This document shows, one piece after another, positions 26,667 through 37,394 of a DNA stretch of 64,000 bases. Within the stretch, counting starts at the first letter, position 1. Each line of letters opens with the position of its first letter. This DNA comes from Streptomyces termitum (GTDB lineage: Bacteria; Actinomycetota; Actinomycetes; Streptomycetales; Streptomycetaceae), in NCBI RefSeq assembly GCF_014650175.1, contig NZ_BMUL01000002.1, forward strand, positions 191,150-255,149, read 5' to 3'. Position numbers and translations under genes: made by a program. Under the pieces are notes generated by a model. The model had not been told where the DNA came from, did no database searches, and was given only the letters and a program-made list of their open reading frames with translations.

Positions 26667-29288
26667 TCACCGGCCCCGCGCCACGGCCGCCAACTCCCCT
26701 CCCGCGCCCACCACCGCGATCGCCCCGTCCCGGTCGGTGCTCAGCACCCGCGCCCCGCCGGCCCGCAACACGGCCAGCGTCCGGGGAGCCGGATGGCCGT
26801 ACGGGTTGTCGCGCCCGGCGGAGACCAGCGCCAGCCTCGGCCGGACCACCGCCGCCAGCCCGGGGTCCTGGTGCGCCGAGCCGTGATGGGCCACCTTCAG
26901 CACGTCCACCGCCCCCAGTTCCGGGTGCGCCCGCCACAGGGCCCGCTGCGCCGGTGGCTCCAGGTCACCGGGCAGCAGCACGCTCACCCCGCCCCGCGCC
27001 CGCACCAGCAACGTCACACTCGCGTCGTTCGCCCCGCCACCCGGACCTCCCGACGCTCCCGGTCCCGTCCCTTCTCCCGCACCTCCCGGCGGCCACAGCA
27101 CGGTCCACTCCAGCGGTCCGATCCGGCGCCGCTCCCCCGCCACCGCCCTGACCACCGGCACCCCGGCCGCCTTCGCCACCCGCCGGACGAACTCCGCCTG
27201 CCCCTGCGGCTCGTCGAGCCCCGTGACCTGGATCGCCCCCACCGCCCTCCCCCGCAGCACCCCGGGGAGCCCGGCCACGTGGTCGGCGTGGAAGTGGGTG
27301 AGGACCAGCAGCGGCACCCGCTCGATCCCCAGCTCGCGCAGGCAGCGGTCCACCGCCGCCGGGTCGGGCCCGGCGTCCACCACCACCCCTGCGTCCCCGC
27401 CCGCCGCCAGCACGGTCGCGTCCCCCTGCCCCACCTGGCACATCGCGAACACCCAGCCGGGCGGCGGCCACCCGGTGAACCAGCGCACCACCGGCGCCGG
27501 CCGCGCCACCGCGAGCACCAGCAGCACCGCCGCCCCGGCCAGCGGCCACGCCCGGCGCCGCAGCCTCCGCACCACCACGACGACCACGACCGTGACGAGG
27601 GCCAGCGCGCCCCCTCCCCACCAGCCGCCCGGCCACGCCACCTCCGCCCCCGGCAGCGCCGCCCCCGTCCGGGCCACCCCCGCGATCCACCCGGCCGGCC
27701 ACCCCGCCACCCACGCCAGTCCCGCCGCACCGCCCGGCCACAGCGGCGCCACGGCGAGCGCCGCGAAGCCGAGGACCGTCGCCGGTGCCACCGCCAGTTC
27801 CGCGAACAGGTTCGCCGGGATCGCCACCAGGCTCATCCGGGCCGCGAAGACCGCCACCACCGGCGCGCTCACCGCCTGCGCCGCGAGCGCGGCCGCCAGC
27901 GCCTCCGCGAGCCGCCCCGGCACCCCGCGCCGCCGCAGCGCGTCGCTCCACCCGGGCGCCACCACCAGCAGCGCCCCGGTGGCCAGCACCGACAGCAGGA
28001 ACCCGTAGCTCCGCGCCAGCCAGGGGTCGTACAGCACGAGCAGCAGCACCGCCCCGGCCAGTGCGGGGACCAGCGAACGCCTGCGGCCGGTGGCGATCGC
28101 CAGCAGCGCGACCAGCCCGCAGGCCGCCGCCCGCAGCACGCTCGGGTCCGGCCGGCACACCACCACGAAGGCCAGCGTGAGCCCGGCGCCCGCCACCGCC
28201 GTCCCCCGCAGCGAGAGCCCGATCCGGGGCGCCAGCCCGCCCCGCTCCACCTGCCGCGCCCGCCCCGGCCGCCCGACGAGCAGCAGCAGGACGATGGACA
28301 GATTGCTTCCCGAGACGGCCAGCAGGTGCGTGAGGTCCGTCGCCTCGAACGCCTCGCGCAGGTCGGTCCCGATCCGCGAGGTGTCCCCGACCACCAGCCC
28401 CGGGAGCAGCGCCCGCGCGTCCGGCGCCAGTCCCCCGGTCGCCTCCCGCAGCCCGGCCCGCAGGGAGCCCGCGGTCCGCTGGAGCGCGCTCGGCGGCGCC
28501 ACGACCACCGGCGGCCCCGCCCTCGCCTTGAGGACGGCCGCGAACGGATCGCCCGGGTCCATCGGCGGGGCGAAGCGGGCGGCGATCCGCAGCCGCGTCG
28601 AGGGCAGCAGCCGCAGCCACGCCTCCCGCCCCTCCTCCGAGGGCACGATCAGCAGCACGGGCGCGCGCGTCCGGTGGGCCGGGCCGCCGGGCCGCTCCAC
28701 CCGGGTCACCTCGGCGCCCACCACCACCGACACCGGCGCCATTCCCGATCCCCGCACCCGGGGCCGGGTCAGCCGGGGGTCCGCCGTGACGGTGACCTCC
28801 ACCCAGGCCCGGCCGTACTCCCGCGCCAGCACGGGCACCGGTCCCCGCCGCAGGTCCGCCGCGTGCAGCCCCGCCGAGGCGGCGCCCGCCGCCGCGCACA
28901 ACAGCACCCCAGCCCACGCGGTGGCCCGCAACCGCCACCCCGCCGTCCGCCCCCGCGCCCCGGCCCGCACCGACCCGGCGTCCCCCGCCCCGGCGTCCCC
29001 CGGCGCGGCCTCCCTCCTTCCGGCGACCCGTCGCGCCACTCCCGGTACGAGCAGCGCGGCGGCCCCGGCCAGACAGACGCCCACCCCGGCGACCGTCCAC
29101 CAGCCGGCGACGCCCAGACCCACCGCGGCGGCCGCCCAGGCGCCGAGCGCGAGCGGCACGAGCCGCAGATCAGCCGCCTCCGCCCCTCCCTTCTCCGCCC
29201 CTCCCCTCTCCACCCCGTTCTCCCCCGCATCCGCCTCCGCCTCCGTCTCCACCTCCCGTCCGGCCCCCACCGCTCCGCCCCGCGTCAC
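26667..29288 (-). CDS. comEC: ComEC/Rec2 competence-type DNA uptake membrane protein
   Basis: 873 residues. It has N-terminal membrane helices with a DUF4131-like segment and the competence channel domain (THLLAVSGSNLSIVLLLL, the ComEC signature, and further helices). It ends in a C-terminal metallo-beta-lactamase domain (MCQVGQGDATVL, VLTHFHADHVAGLPG, KVAHHGSAHQD). ComEC passes single-stranded DNA through the membrane in competent bacteria; natural competence is not established in Streptomyces, so the role is uncertain. The GTG at 29288 overlaps the comEA stop by four bases (GTGA). The open frame upstream of it is the GC-biased shadow of comEA. Confidence 0.92.
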   Translation of the reverse strand: MTRGGAVGAGREVETEAEADAGENGVERGGAEKGGAEAADLRLVPLALGAWAAAAVGLGVAGWWTVAGVGVCLAGAAALLVPGVARRVAGRREAAPGDAGAGDAGSVRAGARGRTAGWRLRATAWAGVLLCAAAGAASAGLHAADLRRGPVPVLAREYGRAWVEVTVTADPRLTRPRVRGSGMAPVSVVVGAEVTRVERPGGPAHRTRAPVLLIVPSEEGREAWLRLLPSTRLRIAARFAPPMDPGDPFAAVLKARAGPPVVVAPPSALQRTAGSLRAGLREATGGLAPDARALLPGLVVGDTSRIGTDLREAFEATDLTHLLAVSGSNLSIVLLLLVGRPGRARQVERGGLAPRIGLSLRGTAVAGAGLTLAFVVVCRPDPSVLRAAACGLVALLAIATGRRRSLVPALAGAVLLLVLYDPWLARSYGFLLSVLATGALLVVAPGWSDALRRRGVPGRLAEALAAALAAQAVSAPVVAVFAARMSLVAIPANLFAELAVAPATVLGFAALAVAPLWPGGAAGLAWVAGWPAGWIAGVARTGAALPGAEVAWPGGWWGGGALALVTVVVVVVVRRLRRRAWPLAGAAVLLVLAVARPAPVVRWFTGWPPPGWVFAMCQVGQGDATVLAAGGDAGVVVDAGPDPAAVDRCLRELGIERVPLLVLTHFHADHVAGLPGVLRGRAVGAIQVTGLDEPQGQAEFVRRVAKAAGVPVVRAVAGERRRIGPLEWTVLWPPGGAGEGTGPGASGGPGGGANDASVTLLVRARGGVSVLLPGDLEPPAQRALWRAHPELGAVDVLKVAHHGSAHQDPGLAAVVRPRLALVSAGRDNPYGHPAPRTLAVLRAGGARVLSTDRDGAIAVVGAGGELAAVARGR

Positions 29289-30130
29289 GGCCGCACCAGC
29301 GGGCGGAGGTCGGCGAAGCGCCGTTCGCCGATTCCGTTCACTTCCCGCAGCTCCTCGACCGAGCGGAATCCGCCGTGCTCCGTGCGGTGGTCGACGATCC
29401 TCCGGGCGAGCACCGGCCCCACCCCGGGCAGGGCGTCGAACTGCTCGGCCGTCCCCGCGTTGAGGCTCACCGGCGCACCGCCCCCGCCGGACCCCGCACC
29501 GGGCGCACCGCCCGGCGGCGGCGCGGGCGCTCCGGGCACGCCGACGAGCACCTGCTCCCCGTCGAGGAGGACCCTGGCCCGGTTGACGCCCGTCAGGTCC
29601 GCCCCGGGCCGTACGCCGCCGGCGGCCCGCAGCGCGTCCGCGACCCGTGACCCGGCGGGCAGCGTCAGCACCCCCGGCTCGCGGACCTTTCCTCCCACGT
29701 CCACCACGACCTCCGCCGGGGCGCGGGCCGGGGCCGTCGTCCCGTCGGCCGGGGCCGGGGCCGGTGCGGGCGAGGGCGCCTCCGGTGCGGCCCGGACGAC
29801 CTCCGGCGCGCTCACCGCCTCGGGCCGTCCCGCCCAGAAGGAGCCGCCCGCCGCGCAGGCCGCCACCACCAGGACCACACCGAGCGCGGCCAGGGTCCTC
29901 GGTTCGAGCCCGCACCGCGTCTGCGTCCACAGCGGCAGCCGCTCCCGCCCCGCGGCGCGCCACCTCCGCTCCGCCACCGGCGCCTCGGTGGGCGCGGCGG
30001 GCGACTCGACGGCCGCGTCCTGCGGGGCCGCACCCGGGAAGAGGGCGTCGCCCCGCTCCCGGGCCCGCCGCCCGGCGAGCCCGGAGCCACCGCCGGAAAC
30101 AAAGGGAGGAGAACTCGTACGAAGGTCCAT
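29285..30130 (-). CDS. comEA: ComEA-like DNA-binding protein
   Basis: 281 residues. A cytoplasmic N-terminal tail is followed by one membrane segment (about residues 80-100, LAALGVVLVVAACAAGG) and a Pro/Ala linker. A SLBB-like domain comes next (VVVDVGGKVREPGVLTLPAG), then a C-terminal helix-hairpin-helix pair (SLNAGTAEQFDALPGVGPVLA, split here at FDALPGVG). The architecture is the ComEA type that captures DNA outside the membrane for ComEC. ATG 30130 was chosen because TACCGT lies seven bases upstream; coupled to comEC by GTGA. Confidence 0.9.
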   Translation of the reverse strand: MDLRTSSPPFVSGGGSGLAGRRARERGDALFPGAAPQDAAVESPAAPTEAPVAERRWRAAGRERLPLWTQTRCGLEPRTLAALGVVLVVAACAAGGSFWAGRPEAVSAPEVVRAAPEAPSPAPAPAPADGTTAPARAPAEVVVDVGGKVREPGVLTLPAGSRVADALRAAGGVRPGADLTGVNRARVLLDGEQVLVGVPGAPAPPPGGAPGAGSGGGGAPVSLNAGTAEQFDALPGVGPVLARRIVDHRTEHGGFRSVEELREVNGIGERRFADLRPLVRP

Positions 30131-30137
30131 GCCTGCG

Positions 30138-30143
30138 ACGGTA
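30138..30143 (-). promoter_or_regulatory. -10 box TACCGT, leaderless comEA-comEC mRNA
   Basis: TACCGT, seven bases, ATG 30130; no ribosome binding site between them. Confidence 0.5.
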
Positions 30144-30238
30144 GGGTCCGCCACCGGCCCGTGCCGTCCCCCGGCAACTTCCGTGGACGACGGCTCACTT
30201 GTGGACAACTCCGTCACCCACACGGGTGAGGACAGGGG

Positions 30239-31084
30239 TCAGCGCGGTGAGACGACCACCGCGAGCAGTCCCGGCCCCGTGTGCGCGCCGATCACCGCGC
30301 CGACCTCGCTGACGTGCAGTTCCACCAGTCCCGGCAGCCGTTCCCCGAGCCGCTCCGCGAGCGCCTCGGCCCGCTCCGGCGCGGAGAGGTGGTGGACGGC
30401 GATGTCCACGGGCCCGGAGCCCGCCCGTTCGACGGCCAGCTCCTCCAGCCGGGCGATCGCCTTCGACGCGGTCCGCACCTTCTCCCTCAGTTCGATGCGG
30501 CCCCCGTCGAGTTCGAGCAGCGGCTTCACCGCGAGCGCGGAGCCGAGCAGGGCCTGGGCGGTCCCGATCCGCCCGCCCCGGCGCAGATAGTCCAGGGTGT
30601 CCACGTAGAAGTAGCCGGCGGTGTTCCCGGCCCGCTTCTCGGCCGCCGCGACCGCCTCGTCGAGCGAACCCCCGCCCTCGACGACCTCCGCCGCCGCGAG
30701 GGCGCAGAAGCCGAGGGCCATCCCGATCATGCGGGTGTCCACGACCCGTACCGGGACGGGCGCGTCCTTGGCCGCGAGCACAGCGGCGTCGTAGGTGCCG
30801 GAGACCTCGGCGGAGAGGTGGAGGGAGACGACGCCCCGGGCTCCGGCCTCCGCCGCCGCGCGGTAGGCGTCGGCGAAGACCTCGGGGCTCGGCCGCGAGG
30901 TGGTGACGGGCCGCCGCTTCTGCAGCGCCTCGGCGAGCGCTCCGGCCGAGATCTCGGTGCCTTCGAGGAAGGCGCGGTCGCCGATGACGACGGTCAGCGG
31001 GACCGTGGTGATGGCGTGCCGCTCCCTCGTCCGGGGTGGCAGGTAGGCCGTGGAATCGGTGACGATCGCGACATGCCGGGACAT
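30239..31084 (-). CDS. DegV-family fatty-acid-binding protein
   Basis: 281 residues. It begins HVAIVTDSTAYLPP and continues with PVTTSRPSPEVF, the TSxPS loop that contacts the bound fatty acid carboxylate, and later DTLDYLRRGGRIG. In Firmicutes, such proteins (FakB) present fatty acids to a FakA kinase; no FakA-like gene is seen nearby, so the partner is unknown. ATG 31084 is seven bases downstream of a TAACCT box, the leaderless pattern. Confidence 0.9.
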   Translation of the reverse strand: MSRHVAIVTDSTAYLPPRTRERHAITTVPLTVVIGDRAFLEGTEISAGALAEALQKRRPVTTSRPSPEVFADAYRAAAEAGARGVVSLHLSAEVSGTYDAAVLAAKDAPVPVRVVDTRMIGMALGFCALAAAEVVEGGGSLDEAVAAAEKRAGNTAGYFYVDTLDYLRRGGRIGTAQALLGSALAVKPLLELDGGRIELREKVRTASKAIARLEELAVERAGSGPVDIAVHHLSAPERAEALAERLGERLPGLVELHVSEVGAVIGAHTGPGLLAVVVSPR

Positions 31085-31091
31085 GAGCGGG

Positions 31092-31097
31092 AGGTTA
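31092..31097 (-). promoter_or_regulatory. -10 box TAACCT, leaderless degV-like gene
   Basis: TAACCT, seven bases, ATG 31084, no Shine-Dalgarno. Confidence 0.5.
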
Positions 31098-31188
31098 CCC
31101 GCCGCGACCGCCGCACGGCAGCCCGACCCCGGCCGCGGCCGGACGCGTCCGGTTCCGCGCTCCCGCCGGACAGGGCCCAGGTGGGCGG

Positions 31189-31932
31189 TCAGCCCGCCGA
31201 GGACTCCGGGCGGGCCGTCTTCTCCCACGGGTAGGCGGCCGGCCGGGGCTCCGGTGCGGTGAGGGCCTGCGGCCCCTCGGCGGTGCCCGGCCGCCGGGCC
31301 CCCTGGTCCGCCGTCCCGGGCGCCGCCTCGTACCAGGCGGGGTCCGGCGCCGCGGTGCCCGCCGTGCCGGTCCCGGTCCGCTCGGTGGTGGTCCAGTGGC
31401 GCAGCGCGCCGGCCTCGACGTCGATCTGGGCGCTCAGCGTCTCCAGGTCGTCCTCGGCGAACCTGCGGGCCCGGTCGCGGGCGGCCCGGCGCAGCGCGTC
31501 GGCCGAGTCGGTGATCCGCTCCGTCCGCTCGGTGAGCGCGGGCAGCTGCCCGGCCACGTACGCCTTGTCGGGCTCCCGCTCCAGGCGCTTGAGGTCCTCG
31601 TCCAGCTCGCGTCCGTGGGCGCTGAGCCGGGCGAAGAGGTCGAGGGACTCCCGCAGCGAAGCGTCCTCCACCGCGCCCGCCTGGAGCGCGTCCTGGGTGG
31701 CGCGCATCGAGGTCCGCAGCGCCAGTCGCAGTCGGGCCAGCTCGGCGGCGGCGCCGAGCTGGCCGAAGCTCTTGGCCCGCAGCGTGGTGTCCTCGACGGT
31801 GCGGCGCGCCTGGTCGATGGTGCGGTCGACACCCCGCTTGGCGGCCTTGACGACCTTCACCGCGGCGTAGGTCCCGAGCGCCACGAACGAGAGGAAGAGC
31901 AGCGCCAGGATCGTGACAATCGTGGCTTCCAT
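31189..31932 (-). CDS. Single-pass membrane protein with coiled-coil domain
   Basis: 247 residues. One N-terminal membrane helix (IVTILALLFLSFVALGTYAA, residues 5-24) is followed by a long charged helical region (about 25-165, rich in Arg/Glu/Leu with heptad-like spacing) and a Pro/Ala/Gly-rich tail. The ATG at 31932 has GAGGAG upstream. I do not recognise a named family; a structural or membrane-organising role is only a guess. It lies between leuS and the degV-like gene on the same strand. Confidence 0.75.
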   Translation of the reverse strand: MEATIVTILALLFLSFVALGTYAAVKVVKAAKRGVDRTIDQARRTVEDTTLRAKSFGQLGAAAELARLRLALRTSMRATQDALQAGAVEDASLRESLDLFARLSAHGRELDEDLKRLEREPDKAYVAGQLPALTERTERITDSADALRRAARDRARRFAEDDLETLSAQIDVEAGALRHWTTTERTGTGTAGTAAPDPAWYEAAPGTADQGARRPGTAEGPQALTAPEPRPAAYPWEKTARPESSAG

Positions 31933-31992
31933 GTACGTCGCTCCTCGGTTCGGCCGGCGTCCCACGGCTGTGGTTCTTCCACGGTAAACGGA

Positions 31993-32035
31993 ACGGGCAG
32001 GCCGCGGGTTCCCTCGGAACCCCCAACCTGCCCGT
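31993..32035 (-). terminator. Second hairpin downstream of leuS
   Basis: ACGGGCAGG (31993-32001) pairs with CCTGCCCGT (32027-32035), and inside it GGGTTCC pairs with GGAACCC around a CTC loop. It is also in the upstream region of the coiled-coil membrane gene. Confidence 0.5.
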
Positions 32036-32049
32036 AGGGGAAACCCCTG

Positions 32050-32093
32050 GGTCCTGTCCGGAAAAACCCACCAGGGTCTTTCCGGACAGGACC
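32050..32093 (-). terminator. leuS terminator
   Basis: Perfect 15-bp stem (32050-32064 with 32079-32093), 14-base loop, 17 bases beyond the leuS stop. Confidence 0.75.
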
Positions 32094-32110
32094 TGATGCC
32101 GCCGCGGCAC

Positions 32111-34978
<2,868 letters not shown>

Positions 34979-35010
34979 GGTCCTAGAAGCTCCATCGATC
35001 GTCTCTGCCC

Positions 35011-35030
35011 ACTGCCACGAACTGCCACGA
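35011..35030. repeat. Tandem 10-bp repeat in the leuS leader
   Basis: ACTGCCACGA occurs twice head to tail, between the attenuator and the leuS start (the minus-strand RNA reads TCGTGGCAGT twice). Confidence 0.85.
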
Positions 35031-35034
35031 AATG

Positions 35035-35059
35035 AAAAATCCCCTCGCACAGGAGGGGA
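35035..35059 (-). terminator. leuS attenuator (intrinsic terminator with U-run)
   Basis: On the minus strand TCCCCTC, loop, GAGGGGA is followed by TTTTT (35039-35035). This is one of the few terminators here with a true U-run. It lies between the leader peptide stop (35106) and leuS (34978). A preceding 8-bp hairpin (35073-35080 with 35092-35099) could be the alternate structure. Confidence 0.75.
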
Positions 35060-35105
35060 CGCCGCGCCGACTCCGACGGGGAGGGCTTCCGCCCGTCGGG
35101 ACTGG

Positions 35106-35144
35106 TCAGCGCGGCTCGATAAGCAGGAGGCGTACGGCACGCAT
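35106..35144 (-). CDS. Leucine leader peptide of leuS
   Basis: A 12-codon open frame: [12 protein letters not shown], stop. Codons 6-8 are three successive leucines (CTC CTG CTT). It is followed by a hairpin, then the U-run terminator and leuS. When charged tRNA-Leu is scarce the ribosome should stall at the Leu codons and alter folding downstream; this is classical attenuation, inferred from the arrangement. TACCCT lies six bases before the ATG, so the leader itself appears leaderless. Confidence 0.75.
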   Translation of the reverse strand: MRAVRLLLIEPR

Positions 35145-35150
35145 GGCGCC

Positions 35151-35156
35151 AGGGTA
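35151..35156 (-). promoter_or_regulatory. -10 box TACCCT of the leuS leader transcript
   Basis: TACCCT, six bases (GGCGCC), then the leader ATG at 35144. Confidence 0.5.
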
Positions 35157-35206
35157 CCGCAGGGCCCCCGCGGGCCGCATCGGCGTTCACGGCGGCGGGA
35201 ACGACG

Positions 35207-35237
35207 AAGCGGGCCATCCGATCCGGATGACCCGCTT
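35207..35237 (-). terminator. Terminator after tRNA-Ala copy 1
   Basis: 14-bp stem (35207-35220 with 35224-35237), three-base loop, one G-U wobble in the minus-strand RNA. It separates the tRNA unit from the leuS leader. Confidence 0.65.
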
Positions 35238-35245
35238 CTCTTCTG

Positions 35246-35318
35246 TGGAGCTAAGGAGAATTGAACTCCTGACCTCCTGCATGCCATGCAGGCGCTCTAC
35301 CAACTGAGCTATAGCCCC
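35246..35318 (-). tRNA. tRNA-Ala (anticodon GGC), copy 1
   Basis: 73 bases forming a complete cloverleaf: acceptor GGGGCTA/TAGCTCC, D arm GCTC...GAGC, anticodon stem CCTGC/GCAGG with loop ATGGCAT, T arm AGGAG/CTCCT with TTCAATT. No CCA encoded. Identical to the copies at 35389 and 37229. Confidence 0.97.
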
Positions 35319-35351
35319 TCATTGCGACACTCAGCGTACCGCAGAAGTGCG

Positions 35352-35378
35352 GCGAGCCATCCGCTACGGATGACTCGC
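35352..35378 (-). terminator. Terminator after tRNA-Ala copy 2
   Basis: 12-bp stem (35352-35363 with 35367-35378), three-base loop. It is a diverged duplicate of the hairpin following copy 1, in the same relative position. Confidence 0.6.
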
Positions 35379-35388
35379 TTGCCTTCTG

Positions 35389-35461
35389 TGGAGCTAAGGA
35401 GAATTGAACTCCTGACCTCCTGCATGCCATGCAGGCGCTCTACCAACTGAGCTATAGCCCC
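35389..35461 (-). tRNA. tRNA-Ala (anticodon GGC), copy 2
   Basis: 73 bases, identical to copy 1, exactly 143 bases away. A promoter with TTGGAG and TACTGT lies just upstream. Confidence 0.97.
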
Positions 35462-35516
35462 TCGTGTCGTCCCCGCCCGGCTCCCTCTCGGGGTGCTCCT
35501 CGCGGCGACGGACAGA

Positions 35517-35546
35517 ACAGTAACCGGCGGCCGGGCAGAACTCCAA
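35517..35546 (-). promoter_or_regulatory. tRNA-Ala promoter
   Basis: -35 TTGGAG (35546-35541), 18-base spacer, -10 TACTGT (35522-35517), about 55 bases before tRNA copy 2. Copy 1 may be reached by read-through. Confidence 0.6.
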
Positions 35547-35579
35547 ATCCGTTTCTCCGGCCCCGTCGGGGGCTCCGGG

Positions 35580-35585
35580 TAGGGT
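35580..35585 (+). promoter_or_regulatory. -10 box TAGGGT, leaderless GT87 gene
   Basis: TAGGGT, eight bases, GTG 35594; no ribosome site. Confidence 0.45.
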
Positions 35586-35593
35586 CGCCGTCT

Positions 35594-36889
35594 GTGCCTT
35601 CCTCCGCTTCCCTCTCCCCGCCCCGCGCCCGCCTCCGGCCCCTGATCGCCGCCGCCGCGGTCTGCCTGTTCTCGTTCGCGGCCTTCTGGGTGGCGCAGCG
35701 CGTCGCCCGCGTGAACATGCTCGACGTGATGGTCTACCGGGCCGAGGCCGAGACGCTGCGGGCCGGAGCCGACCTGTACGCGATGCGCGCCACCTCGGCG
35801 GACCTCGCGATGACCTATCCGCCGTTCGCGGCCGTGCTGTTCCTGCCGCTGACGCTGGTGGGCGTCCCGCTGATGCGGACGCTGTCCACGGCGGGGAACC
35901 TGGTGCTGGTGGTGGCGCTGGTGCAGCTGTCGCTCCAGCTGGTCCGCCCGGCCCTGGCCGCACCCGCGCGACGGGTCGATCTGTGGCGTACGACACTGTG
36001 GATAGCCGCGGTCGTCGTCTGGTCCGAGCCGGTGTGGACGACGCTGCGGTACGGGCAGATCAACCTGCTGGTCACGGTGGCGGTGCTGTGGGACCTGACC
36101 CGCCGCGAGGGCAGCCGCTGGGCGGGCGTCGGCATCGGCCTGGCGACCGCGGTCAAGCTCACACCGGGGCTCTTCGTGGTGCTGCTCCTGGCGGCCGGCC
36201 TGCTGCTGTGGCGGCGGGACCGGGCGGTGAACCAGTGGCTGCGCACGGCGCTGACGGCGACCGGCACCTTCCTCGCCGTCACCCTGGCCATGGTGGTGGC
36301 GCTGCCCGCAGACTCGAAGACCTTCTGGACCCGGACCCTGTTCGAGACGGGCCGGGTGGGGCACGCCGAGGAGACCGCCAACCAGTCCCTCAGCGGGGTC
36401 CTCGCCCGGCTGATGCACACCGACGCGCCGGGCCTGTGGTGGCTGGCGGCGGCGGTCCTGCTGGGCGGCGCGGCGATGGTCCTGGCGGTCCGGGCGGCGG
36501 TCCTGGGCGACCGGGCGGTGGCCGTGGTCGGCACGGCGTTCACGGCCCTGATGGTGTCGCCGATCTCCTGGTCGCACCACTGGGTCTGGTGCGTGCCGCT
36601 CCTGATCCTGCTGTACGACCGCGCCACGCGCGCGTGGCCCGTGACGATCGCCGTGGGGCTGGTGTTCGCCTCGTTCGCGCTGTGGTGGGTGCCGCACGAC
36701 CCGGGCCGGCCCGAACTGGACCAGAACGCCGGACAGATGCTGCTGTCGGCAATCTACCCGCTGACGGCGCTGGCGGTCTTCGCCGGGTACGCGCTGTCGG
36801 TGCGGCGGTCGCGCCGGGAGGGGGCTCCCGTGGTGGCACCCCGGGAGCCCGTCGCGGTCCGCGAGCCTCAGGCCGTGGCGAAGGAGTAG
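35594..36889 (+). CDS. GT87 (DUF2029) polyprenyl-phosphate mannosyltransferase-like membrane protein
   Basis: 431 residues with about ten membrane helices. Characteristic stretches are LYAMRATSADLAMTYPPFAA after the first helix, RYGQINLLVTVAVLWDL, and a long extracytoplasmic loop with ETGRVGHAEETANQSLSGVL. These match the GT-C family GT87, which transfers mannose from polyprenyl-phosphate-mannose to lipid-linked glycans in actinobacteria (PimE-like). The acceptor is unknown. The GTG at 35594 is eight bases after TAGGGT. It is divergent from the tRNA-Ala genes and overlaps the convergent zinc-ribbon gene by 22 bases. Confidence 0.85.
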   Translation: MPSSASLSPPRARLRPLIAAAAVCLFSFAAFWVAQRVARVNMLDVMVYRAEAETLRAGADLYAMRATSADLAMTYPPFAAVLFLPLTLVGVPLMRTLSTAGNLVLVVALVQLSLQLVRPALAAPARRVDLWRTTLWIAAVVVWSEPVWTTLRYGQINLLVTVAVLWDLTRREGSRWAGVGIGLATAVKLTPGLFVVLLLAAGLLLWRRDRAVNQWLRTALTATGTFLAVTLAMVVALPADSKTFWTRTLFETGRVGHAEETANQSLSGVLARLMHTDAPGLWWLAAAVLLGGAAMVLAVRAAVLGDRAVAVVGTAFTALMVSPISWSHHWVWCVPLLILLYDRATRAWPVTIAVGLVFASFALWWVPHDPGRPELDQNAGQMLLSAIYPLTALAVFAGYALSVRRSRREGAPVVAPREPVAVREPQAVAKE

Positions 36890-37155
36890 AAGCGCTTGAG
36901 GGTGCAGTGCTCGTCGAGGAGCCGGCCGTAGATCGGCTCCCCTTCGAGTTCGCGGTAGGTCTCGATGGGGTCGCCCTTTATGATCAGCGCCCGCGCGCAC
37001 TCCTCGCACCAGTACTGGTACTCGGGGTTGACGGGGTCCATGTCCCGCACGATGGGCGTGCCGCTGCCGCACCAGTCGCACTTCCGCCTGTGCGCACCCA
37101 AAGGCCACCCTCCCGTCCGGATCCTGGTCCCCCTCCGGCGGTCCGATTCTGCCAT
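36868..37155 (-). CDS. Small zinc-ribbon-like protein
   Basis: 95 residues. CDWCG and WCEEC supply two CxxC pairs about 20 residues apart, likely binding zinc. The rest is charged, with a C-terminal ELEGEPIYGRLLDEHCTLKRF. No membrane segment. I do not know a named function. ATG 37155 was chosen; a TTG nine codons earlier is possible. Its last 22 bases overlap the end of the GT87 gene on the other strand. Confidence 0.78.
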   Translation of the reverse strand: MAESDRRRGTRIRTGGWPLGAHRRKCDWCGSGTPIVRDMDPVNPEYQYWCEECARALIIKGDPIETYRELEGEPIYGRLLDEHCTLKRFYSFATA

Positions 37156-37189
37156 GGCGGGGTGGTCGCCCAGAAGTGACAAAACGACA

Positions 37190-37219
37190 GATCCCGCCCC
37201 CCTGATGGGGAACGGGATC
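37190..37219 (-). terminator. Terminator after tRNA-Ala copy 3
   Basis: GATCCCG (37190-37196) pairs with CGGGATC (37213-37219), with further CCCC/GGGG pairing inside; ten bases past the tRNA 3' end. Confidence 0.6.
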
Positions 37220-37228
37220 CGGTGATTG

Positions 37229-37301
37229 TGGAGCTAAGGAGAATTGAACTCCTGACCTCCTGCATGCCATGCAGGCGCTCTACCAACTGAGCTATAGCCC
37301 C
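37229..37301 (-). tRNA. tRNA-Ala (anticodon GGC), copy 3
   Basis: 73 bases, identical to the copies at 35246 and 35389, but standing alone with a different terminator and promoter (TAAAGT at 37343-37338, with TTCACT 18 bases upstream). Confidence 0.97.
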
Positions 37302-37337
37302 TCACGTCCTTGGCGCTGCGCGCCGCGAACAAGATGA

Positions 37338-37367
37338 ACTTTAGCCTGCGACCTGCCGGAAAGTGAA
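37338..37367 (-). promoter_or_regulatory. tRNA-Ala copy 3 promoter
   Basis: -10 TAAAGT (37343-37338) and a possible -35 TTCACT 18 bases upstream, about 37 bases before the tRNA. Confidence 0.45.
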
Positions 37368-37394
37368 ATCCGGGGCGGGTGGGCGCCCTGTGTG

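Noticed and set aside
29289..29963. Longer N-terminal extension of ComEC
   Set aside because: The extension is comEA read in another frame. The GTG at 29288 with a GTGA overlap gives the expected protein.
30214..30229. TCACCC/GGGTGA hairpin after the degV-like gene
   Set aside because: Only six base pairs with no U-run; too weak to call as a terminator.
26793..30590. 1265-codon plus-strand frame opposite comEC and comEA
   Set aside because: Composition is Arg/His/Pro-rich without any motif; the minus strand holds clear comEC and comEA domains in a coupled arrangement.
34979..35245. T-box riboswitch upstream of leuS
   Set aside because: No T-box consensus or specifier-loop structure was seen; the leader peptide with Leu codons and a terminator explains the region better.
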